From contig JAUWZF010000012.1 of the NCBI GenBank assembly GCA_030615475.1, positions 1-11,946 on the forward strand: DNA of 11,946 nucleotides, in the 5' to 3' direction. The number at the start of each line of letters is the position of its first letter. Position 1 is the stretch's first letter. Positions 6,326 to 11,946 of the stretch are shown here, piece by piece. The DNA comes from Dehalococcoidales bacterium (GTDB lineage Bacteria; Chloroflexota; Dehalococcoidia; Dehalococcoidales; RBG-16-60-22). The translations under genes and the position numbers were made by a program. The notes under the pieces are model-generated. The model saw only the letters and a program-made list of their open reading frames with translations, did no database searches and was not told the origin of the DNA.

Positions 6326-7607
6326 CGTTATCATCGTGGGAGCGGGGCCGGCCGGCAGCCTGGCGGCCCTGAAACTGGCCCGTGCCGGACTGAATGTCTG
6401 CCTGGTGGAGCGAGGCCAATACCCCGGCGCCAAGAACATGTTCGGCGGTCTGCTGCATAATACCCCCGTCCTGAACGAGATGCTGCCCGATTTCTGGGAA
6501 CGGGCTCCGCTGGAACGGCATGTCTATAAAAAGGTGCTGGCCTTCATGACCCCGGAGTCGGCCGTTTCCCTGACCTTTGAGAATGAAAATTTCGAGCAGC
6601 CGCCGTATAACGGCCACACTGTATTCCGTCCGGCTTTCGATAGCTGGCTCGCCGCTGAGGCCGTCAGGGAAGGGGCCTTATTGCTCTGCGACTGCACGGC
6701 GGAAGATATTATTAAAAAAGACGGGAGAGTTGCCGGCGTCACCGTCAAAGGCCGGGAGGGGACGCTGAGGGGCAATATCGTCATCGCCGCCGACGGTGTC
6801 CTGTCCTTCATGGCTGAAAAAGCCGGCCTGCGAAAAGATTTTAAAGCTAAAAATATGGGTGTGGGCATAAAACTTCTTCTGGGACTGCCCGAAGCCACCA
6901 TCAACGAGCGGTTCCACCTCGTCCGGGACGAAGGGGCGGATATCAGCTTCGTGGGGACGACCGGGGGTATGGGGGGCGGCGGCTTCCTCTATACCAACCG
7001 CGAGAGTATATCCGTCGGCATGGTGGTGCACCTCGACTCCCTGAAAGCGTCGGGTAAAGCCCCTTACGAGGTGCTGGACGAGCTGTTGCAGCACCCGCAG
7101 GTCAGGAAACTCGTCAAGGGAGCCGTACCGCTGGAATACTCGGCACACCTCATACCGGAGGGGGGCTTTACAGCCATGCCGCAGGTCTATACCGACGGCA
7201 TGATGGTCGCCGGGGATGCCGCCGGACTGTGCTACACCAACGGCATCAACCTGGAAGGTATCAACCTGTCGATGACTTCCGGCGTGCTGGCCGCCGAGAC
7301 GGCGATTAAAGCCCTGGAAGTCGGCGACTACTCCGCCCGGACGCTTTCGCTATATAAAAAGAAGCTGGATGAAAGCTTTATTATCAAAGATATGAAGACC
7401 TTTAAAAATGCCGCCGGCATGATGCACCTGGAGCGCCTGTCCCGGACCTACCCACAGGTTCTCGCCGGTATCCTTGAAAAGCTGTATCGGGTCGAAGGCA
7501 TGCCCCGGTCGAAACTCCTGCGCCTCGCCCGGAAAGAGGCATTGAAAGAGGTGGGGCTGAAAAACCTGATTGCCGACGGCATCAAGATAGGCAGGGCTTT
7601 GTTATGA
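6309..7607 (+). CDS. fixC: FixC-like ETF:quinone oxidoreductase flavoprotein
   Basis: A 432-residue FAD protein of the FixC/ETF-QO family. GAGPAG at 11-16 with FDVIIV before it forms the dinucleotide-binding fold, Glu35 in LVERG is the expected ribose contact, and VAGDAAG at 300-306 with the following NGINLEGINL stretch is the second FAD motif of this family. The hydrophobic plateau typical of quinone-reducing members would follow from homology but cannot be judged here. FixC takes electrons from ETF and passes them to quinone; in FixABCX it is one of the two electron outlets of a bifurcating complex. It overlaps fixB by 17 bases and its stop overlaps the fixX start (ATGA), so the three are translated together. 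It lacks the fused ferredoxin tail of mitochondrial ETF-QO; that part is encoded separately by the next gene. A geranylgeranyl-reductase-type flavoprotein is a less likely alternative. Confidence 0.9.
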   Translation: MAKYFDVIIVGAGPAGSLAALKLARAGLNVCLVERGQYPGAKNMFGGLLHNTPVLNEMLPDFWERAPLERHVYKKVLAFMTPESAVSLTFENENFEQPPYNGHTVFRPAFDSWLAAEAVREGALLLCDCTAEDIIKKDGRVAGVTVKGREGTLRGNIVIAADGVLSFMAEKAGLRKDFKAKNMGVGIKLLLGLPEATINERFHLVRDEGADISFVGTTGGMGGGGFLYTNRESISVGMVVHLDSLKASGKAPYEVLDELLQHPQVRKLVKGAVPLEYSAHLIPEGGFTAMPQVYTDGMMVAGDAAGLCYTNGINLEGINLSMTSGVLAAETAIKALEVGDYSARTLSLYKKKLDESFIIKDMKTFKNAAGMMHLERLSRTYPQVLAGILEKLYRVEGMPRSKLLRLARKEALKEVGLKNLIADGIKIGRALL

Positions 7608-7879
7608 ACATAGAGAACCTGCAGCAGTTGACGCAGTTCCAGATTGACGAGCAGGCTCACATCATCGTCGATAAAGAAATTTGTAAAACCTGTGACCATC
7701 GTGCCTGCGTCCAGTCCTGCCCGGCCAACTGCTACACATTCGATGAAGAAACAAAACTTTTAAGTGTCGTCTATGAAACATGTCTTGAGTGCGGCACCTG
7801 CTATATCATCTGCGATAAAGGAGCGCTCGACTGGAGCTACCCGCGGGGAGGATACGGCGTTTGCTTCCGGCTGACCTAG
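7604..7879 (+). CDS. fixX: FixX-like ferredoxin
   Basis: A 91-residue iron-sulfur protein. The C-terminal half has Cys60-x2-Cys63-x2-Cys66-x3-Cys70 followed by LDWSYPRGGYGVCFR, the hallmark ending of FixX and of the ferredoxin domain of ETF:quinone oxidoreductase. The first half has Cys27-x2-Cys30-x4-Cys35-x3-Cys39-Pro, compatible with a second [4Fe-4S] cluster. It would dock to FixC and form the iron-sulfur step of electron transfer from ETF to quinone. ATG 7604 overlaps the fixC stop by four bases. The ETF beta gene begins ten bases after its stop. The tail and the fixC neighbour make the assignment secure. Confidence 0.93.
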   Translation: MNIENLQQLTQFQIDEQAHIIVDKEICKTCDHRACVQSCPANCYTFDEETKLLSVVYETCLECGTCYIICDKGALDWSYPRGGYGVCFRLT

Positions 7880-7889
7880 AAGAACGGAC

Positions 7890-8780
7890 ATGAAGATTAT
7901 CGTTTGTATAAAAGAGGTGGTTGACCCGGCGCTGAGCCTGGACTTCGGCCTGAGTAATAGAGTCGTCTTCCGGGAAGGCCTGCCGCTCCGGCTGAATCCC
8001 AACGACGCCGCGGCCCTGGCCATGGCCCTGGGGCTCAAGTCGCCGGACGAAGCGGCTCAGGTCGAAATTACCCTCATCTCCATCGGCCCGGAAAGGGTGG
8101 AGAGCTATCTCAAAAACGGGCTGGCCCTGGGGGCGGACCGGGCCGTACGCATATGGGGTGAAGACTTTACGAACTTATCCTCCCACCAGAAAGCCAGGTT
8201 ACTGACCGGTGCCTTATCGTTTTACGGTGCCGACCTCGTTTTTACGGGAGCCATGAGCCTGGATACCGGCAACGGGCAGGTCGGGCCATTAATAGCCGGC
8301 TGGCTCGGCTTACCCTGTACCGGCGATGTCGTCAGTATCGAACTGGACGAGGAACAAAATAGCATCAATCTCACCAGGGACGCCGGCCGGGGAGAACGGG
8401 AAAAGGTGCAGTGCCCCCTCCCCACCATTATCACCGTCAGGGGAGAGGGCAAGCTGCCCTACGCTACTCTGGACAGGCTCATCGAGAGTAAATCCGGCGA
8501 GGTAATGCTGCTCACCCCCGCCGACCTGGGTATTTCAAATGAGGAACTGCATAATGACCCCACCAGAGTCACCGACCTGGTTTACCCGAGGCCCCGACCG
8601 AGGAAGGTGCCGCCGCTGGACAGCTCCCTGCCGGCATTTCACCGGATACTGCAGCTGCTGGAAGGCGGCATCTCCAAGCGAAAAGGCCTGATGCTTAAAG
8701 GCAGCAGCGAGGAACTGGCCGAACGACTCTTCGAGCTCCTGAAAGAAGAGGGGGTAATCAGACCGGCCACAGGTCCATGA
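7890..8780 (+). CDS. fixA: Electron transfer flavoprotein beta subunit (FixA-like)
   Basis: A 296-residue ETF beta subunit, longer than the usual 250-265. It opens with MKIIVCIKEVVDP and has LRLNPNDAAAL near 33-43 and the nucleotide-loop region DTGNGQVGPLIAGWLGLP at 125-142. The VGP form is the version seen in FixA and many bifurcating or anaerobe ETFs, whereas classical respiratory ETF beta has TGQ there. That hints at, but does not prove, FAD in place of AMP. It pairs with the alpha subunit at 5309-6325. The ribosome site is weak (AGAAG just upstream). Residues 230-296 contain a Pro/Arg-rich linker (PRPRPRKVPP) and a C-terminal helix rich in Glu and Leu that may be the arm wrapping the alpha subunit. 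The stop overlaps the start of mftF (ATGA). The alternative name is etfB. Confidence 0.92.
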   Translation: MKIIVCIKEVVDPALSLDFGLSNRVVFREGLPLRLNPNDAAALAMALGLKSPDEAAQVEITLISIGPERVESYLKNGLALGADRAVRIWGEDFTNLSSHQKARLLTGALSFYGADLVFTGAMSLDTGNGQVGPLIAGWLGLPCTGDVVSIELDEEQNSINLTRDAGRGEREKVQCPLPTIITVRGEGKLPYATLDRLIESKSGEVMLLTPADLGISNEELHNDPTRVTDLVYPRPRPRKVPPLDSSLPAFHRILQLLEGGISKRKGLMLKGSSEELAERLFELLKEEGVIRPATGP

Positions 8781-10225
8781 GAGGTTTCGGCTTTTCACTG
8801 GCGGCTAACACCTTCTTAAGAGAAGACCCTGACGGTTATTTCCTGCTTTCCCGGCTGCCCATAAAAATTCTCCGACTGAACGAATCTCTTTTCCGGCTCC
8901 TCAAGCATGTTCAGGATGGGGGCGAAATAGCCGACTTCGCCAGCCAGAACCCCGGCCTTGATGAGCGGAATTTATTAGGAATCCTGCTGTCTCTCGTGGC
9001 GAAGGGATACCTGAAATTAGACAGAATAGCCGAAATCGAAGACTTCCCCCCGGTCTCCGTTATCATACCGGTCAAAGACCAGCCTGAATACTTAATCGAG
9101 TGCCTGCAATCGCTGGAAAATCTCGATTACCCGAAAGACCGACTGGAAATTATCGTGGTGGATGACGGCTCACAAAAAGAAGTTTCCGGGGTTATTGATT
9201 CTCCTGACGTCAGAATCATCCGCCAGGCCGAGTCGCAGGGCCCGGCGGCCTGCCGTAACATCGGGGCAGAAAATGCCCGCGGTGAAATTCTAGCCTTTAT
9301 TGATGCCGACTGCATAGCTGGTGAGAAATGGCTAAAGGAGATAATCCCCCTGTTTACAGCGACTAAAGTAGGGGCGGTGGGGGGCTATGTGGACGGCTAC
9401 TACAAGGACAGCTTACTGGATAAATATGAACGGGTATCTTCTTCGTTGAACATGGGCAAGCGGCTCCTCCTCGAAGGCAGGACGGAATCGAGCTTTTACG
9501 TGCCCACGGCCAATATGCTGGTGACCCGGGAAGCATTCGTAGCTGCCGGGGGTTTTAAGGTCGGCATGCACGTAGGGGAGGATGTCGATTTTTGCTGGCG
9601 GGTGAGAAATCACGGCTATACGCTCCTCTATGTCCCTTACGGCAGCGTGGCCCACAAGCACCGCAACCGGCTCGGCAGGATGCTGCAACGCCGCAGCGAG
9701 TACGGGACATCGGAGGCCGTTCTCTACCGGACTCACCGGGACAAAAGGAAGACTTTTTCAATTCCCGTCTTTTCCGGCCTGTCCTTCCTGGCACTGACCC
9801 TCGCCATCCTGCTGGTGAACTCCTGGCCGATTGCTGCGATGCTCCTCCTGTTCGGGCTCGACCTGTTGCGCAAATCCGCAACTCTGCTGAAATTCAACAT
9901 GGTGATTCCTTTCCCGCAGGTGGTCTATTCCACCTTCAGGAGCTACCTCTCCTTCTTCTACTTCGCCTTCTTTCACCTGGTGCGGTATTACCTGATTCTG
10001 ATATTCGCGCTCGGCTTCTTATGGCACCCTCTGTGGATTTTCGGCGGCCTGGCGATTATCTGCACATCCATCGTGGACTACTATGTAAAAAAGCCGAAGC
10101 TGCTCTACCCTGTCTTCCTCTTTTTCTACCTTCTGGAACACCTGGCCTATCAGGTCGGCGTTTTCCAGGGGTGCCTGAAGCAGAAATATTTCGGGTCGTA
10201 TATACTATCCTTTAGACATGCTTGA
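8777..10225 (+). CDS. mftF: Mycofactocin glycosyltransferase MftF
   Basis: A 482-residue family 2 glycosyltransferase. Residues 1-85 form a PqqD-like helical segment (ILRLNESLFRLLKHVQDGG), and 92-310 hold the GT-A domain: VSVIIPVKD, VVDDGS at 127-132, the DxD metal site IDADC (DAD 176-178), the acceptor-base motif GEDVDFCWR around 267-275, and QRRSEYG at 304-310. After 330 there are several hydrophobic stretches (roughly 333-349, 351-363, 389-412, 419-434, 443-457), so it is probably anchored on the cytoplasmic membrane. Known MftF adds beta-1,4-linked glucose units to the mycofactocin core. The N-terminal extension and the operon position with mftA-C favour MftF over a generic cell-wall glycosyltransferase. 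It is translationally coupled to fixA upstream (ATGA) and overlaps the radical SAM gene downstream by eight bases. Donor sugar and chain length cannot be read from sequence. Confidence 0.88.
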   Translation: MRGFGFSLAANTFLREDPDGYFLLSRLPIKILRLNESLFRLLKHVQDGGEIADFASQNPGLDERNLLGILLSLVAKGYLKLDRIAEIEDFPPVSVIIPVKDQPEYLIECLQSLENLDYPKDRLEIIVVDDGSQKEVSGVIDSPDVRIIRQAESQGPAACRNIGAENARGEILAFIDADCIAGEKWLKEIIPLFTATKVGAVGGYVDGYYKDSLLDKYERVSSSLNMGKRLLLEGRTESSFYVPTANMLVTREAFVAAGGFKVGMHVGEDVDFCWRVRNHGYTLLYVPYGSVAHKHRNRLGRMLQRRSEYGTSEAVLYRTHRDKRKTFSIPVFSGLSFLALTLAILLVNSWPIAAMLLLFGLDLLRKSATLLKFNMVIPFPQVVYSTFRSYLSFFYFAFFHLVRYYLILIFALGFLWHPLWIFGGLAIICTSIVDYYVKKPKLLYPVFLFFYLLEHLAYQVGVFQGCLKQKYFGSYILSFRHA

Positions 10226-11408
10226 TGCGAGAATGAAGAAAGGCAACCCGGTTAAATTCTACGGGACAGTCGCCGGACTGCTCGGCAAAGCCCTGCGATT
10301 CCGCTATGCCAGACTGAGGGCAGCCCCTCTAAAGCCCGAGGCGGTCAGCCTGGCCGTGACCAATCGTTGCAATTCCCACTGCATCATGTGCAACATGTGG
10401 CGGATAGCCAGGGAAAAAACCGATACCAAGGATTTAGAGCTTTCCGGGGATGAGATAATCGATTTACTATCCAGACCCCTGTTCTCGAAACTGGTTGAGC
10501 TCGACCTGACCGGCGGCGAACCGCACCTCAGGGACGACCTGGTCGAGATAGCGCTGGGTATAGCCAGCCTTAAAAAGAGTTCACTTCTTCATTTGAGAAG
10601 CATCGTCATTACGTCTAATGGCCTTCTGCCCGCAAAAATAATCTCCAACTCTCAAAAAATTCTGGAGGGACTCAGGGACACGAATATCGACCTGGTTACC
10701 GTCGCTTCAATCGATGGCATTGGAGCCACCCATGATAAAGTCAGAGGAACCAAAGGAGCTTTTAAACTGGCCGCCATCACCATGGGCGGACTCCTCGAAC
10801 TCAGGGAGAAATATCCCGGCTATTTCATCGGCGTCAAAACGACGGTCCTGCCGGAGAACATCGATAGCCTTGATGATATCCTTGAGTTCGCCGTGAAAGA
10901 GCATCTTTTTCACATTATCTCGCCGGTCTTCTTCACCGAGACCAGGTTCCGAAATACCGATAGAAGAGAGTCGCTGAGACTGGGGCCCGCCGACTACGAA
11001 AAGCTCTTAAATTTCTACAATCGTAATGAGCTGAAGACTAACTACTTCTATTCGAGGATACGGAGCTTTCTGTCTACCGGCCAGAAATGCTGGTCATGTA
11101 CGGCCGCTTACAACTACATGTTCATCGAGTTCGACGGGACGGCATATCCCTGCGAATTGCTCCCCGAACCAATCGGCAACGTGAAAAAACAGAGTCCGGA
11201 AGACATCTGGAACAGTATTCAGGCGCATTACTGGCGAACACGCATCGAAAAAACGGAGCAATGCCGGAACTGCATCGAGCCGGGCGCCGTCCGGTACAGC
11301 GCCTGCGCCGAGGGTCTAAGCTATCTCAAGTTTCTAAGGAAGCTCGGCAGAAACAACTTCACAGAAACCCTTTACGGCGAGGGTTTTATAAAGTATATCG
11401 ATAAGTAA
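10218..11408 (+). CDS. Second radical SAM/SPASM-domain protein of the mft operon
   Basis: A 396-residue radical SAM protein, distinct from MftC. Cys51-x3-Cys55-x2-Cys58 (TNRCNSHCIMC) binds the SAM cluster; TGGEP lies at 98-102 and VASIDG at 162-167. The C-terminal region has Cys291-x2-Cys294, Cys312 in GTAYPCELL, Cys349-x2-Cys352 and Cys363, fitting a SPASM/Twitch domain with one or two auxiliary clusters. A basic, hydrophobic N-terminus (about 1-45) precedes the barrel. ATG 10218 overlaps mftF by eight bases; ATG 10233, five codons later, is an alternative start, and neither has a clear ribosome site, so translation is probably coupled to mftF. It is the last gene of the operon. The standard MFT pathway has no second radical SAM enzyme, so its substrate is unknown. 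Modification of MftA, of the glycan, or of an alcohol dehydrogenase are all open. Family assignment is firm; function is not. Confidence 0.85.
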   Translation: MLDARMKKGNPVKFYGTVAGLLGKALRFRYARLRAAPLKPEAVSLAVTNRCNSHCIMCNMWRIAREKTDTKDLELSGDEIIDLLSRPLFSKLVELDLTGGEPHLRDDLVEIALGIASLKKSSLLHLRSIVITSNGLLPAKIISNSQKILEGLRDTNIDLVTVASIDGIGATHDKVRGTKGAFKLAAITMGGLLELREKYPGYFIGVKTTVLPENIDSLDDILEFAVKEHLFHIISPVFFTETRFRNTDRRESLRLGPADYEKLLNFYNRNELKTNYFYSRIRSFLSTGQKCWSCTAAYNYMFIEFDGTAYPCELLPEPIGNVKKQSPEDIWNSIQAHYWRTRIEKTEQCRNCIEPGAVRYSACAEGLSYLKFLRKLGRNNFTETLYGEGFIKYIDK

Positions 11409-11946
11409 TCAATCGTATTTAATTACCCAGCGCCCTATCACTTGCCTGGCCAGTACCGCCTCCCGGACCTCATCGAGGTCATCCAGCGTAATCAACCTGG
11501 TAACCAGTTTATCGGTCTTCAAGAGGCCGGTGTTCATAACTTCCATCAGACTGGGCAGGTCCTCGGTAGGGTGAGTCTCGCCATACAGGGTACCTTTTAT
11601 CGACTTCGCATGAAGCGGCGCGTAAAACATGGGAATACTGGTAACCGAATCAATAGGCGATATGCCGATGGCGACTATGGTACCGCCCGAGCGTATGGCC
11701 CACCATGCCTGCACCTGGGCTCCGGGGTCGCCGGTGGCCTCGATGGCAAACTCCAGCCCCGCCCCACCGGTGAGCTTCTTGATGATGGGAATCGGGTCAT
11801 CTTTACTGGAATCGACGAAGTGGGTGGCGCCGAACTCCAGGGCTATGTCCCGCTTCGATACCTCCAGGTCGACGGCGACAACCGGGTTGCAGTTACGCAG
11901 CGCCGCGAAACGGATGGCGTTCAGCCCGATGCCGCCGCACCCCCAT
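11409..11946 (-). CDS. Zinc alcohol dehydrogenase, NDMA-dependent type, C-terminal part
   Basis: This is the C-terminal 179 or so residues of an MDR alcohol dehydrogenase on the minus strand; the 5' end lies beyond the right edge. The frame is open from the window edge and begins with the Rossmann motif GCGGIGLNAI, then VVAVDLEVSKRDIALEFGATH, with Asp at the end of strand 2 pointing to NAD. It continues with GLEFAIEATG, GGTIVAIGISP and LYGETHPTEDLPSL. This pattern resembles class III-like alcohol dehydrogenases and in particular the NDMA-dependent nicotinoprotein group that co-occurs with mycofactocin. The catalytic zinc ligands are outside the window. Its stop abuts the stop of the radical SAM gene with no bases between, so the two are convergent. 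A client role for mycofactocin is inferred from subfamily resemblance and location. The GTG at 11712-11714 is internal, not a start. Confidence 0.87.
   Translation of the reverse strand, partial: WGCGGIGLNAIRFAALRNCNPVVAVDLEVSKRDIALEFGATHFVDSSKDDPIPIIKKLTGGAGLEFAIEATGDPGAQVQAWWAIRSGGTIVAIGISPIDSVTSIPMFYAPLHAKSIKGTLYGETHPTEDLPSLMEVMNTGLLKTDKLVTRLITLDDLDEVREAVLARQVIGRWVIKYD

Noticed and set aside
9592..10215. 207-codon open frame on the plus strand in a different frame within mftF
   Set aside because: The translation is Pro/Arg/Gln-rich without motifs, while the mftF frame carries the GEDVDF motif and membrane helices over the same region.
1..11946. Mobile elements, CRISPR arrays, tRNA or rRNA genes
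   Set aside because: No transposase or integrase frame, no repeated spacer pattern, no tRNA-like cloverleaf and no rRNA sequence were recognised on either strand.

Overview
The window holds a bacterial mycofactocin (MFT) biosynthesis operon joined to a Fix-type flavin/iron-sulfur electron-transfer module and flanked by alcohol dehydrogenases. The key evidence is a 39-residue peptide at 1897-2016 that ends in IDGVCGVY, the C-terminal signature of the mycofactocin precursor MftA. It is followed immediately by an MftB-size chaperone and an MftC-type radical SAM/SPASM enzyme. The DNA is moderately GC-rich (high fifties percent, by eye), uses ATG and GTG starts, and has tightly packed, often overlapping genes. 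Mycofactocin is best known from Actinobacteria but also occurs in Chloroflexota, Peptococcaceae-like Firmicutes and some others. The FadH/OYE, FixABCX-like and multi-FeS protein content makes an anaerobic or facultative member of one of those non-mycobacterial groups plausible, but the window alone cannot fix the taxon.

Layout. 1-475 (+): 3' end of a zinc-type (MDR) alcohol dehydrogenase. 531-1742 (+): complete iron-containing (class III) alcohol dehydrogenase. 1743-1896: non-coding gap with a strong RNA hairpin ending in TTTT, which is a terminator, or possibly an attenuator in the leader of the next operon. 1897-11408 (+): a single tightly spaced operon, mftA - mftB - mftC - FadH/OYE-type flavoprotein - ETF alpha (fixB-like) - fixC-like - fixX-like - ETF beta (fixA-like) - mftF glycosyltransferase - a second radical SAM/SPASM protein. 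11409-11946 (-): convergent 3' part of an NDMA-dependent-type zinc alcohol dehydrogenase, running off the right edge.

How the parts may work together. MftB presents the MftA peptide to MftC, which decarboxylates and crosslinks its C-terminal Val-Tyr; the product is the core of the redox cofactor. MftF adds sugars to it. Nicotinoprotein-type alcohol dehydrogenases, such as those flanking the operon, are the known class of mycofactocin clients: they keep NAD(H) bound and need an external acceptor to reoxidise it. The FadH/OYE protein and the FixB-C-X-A set (ETF, ETF:quinone-oxidoreductase-like flavoprotein and ferredoxin) would be a natural way to move electrons from reduced mycofactocin to quinone or ferredoxin, taking the place that the GMC dehydrogenase MftG has in mycobacteria. 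This link is inferred from the shared operon. mftD and mftE are not in the window, and the role of the second radical SAM protein is unknown.
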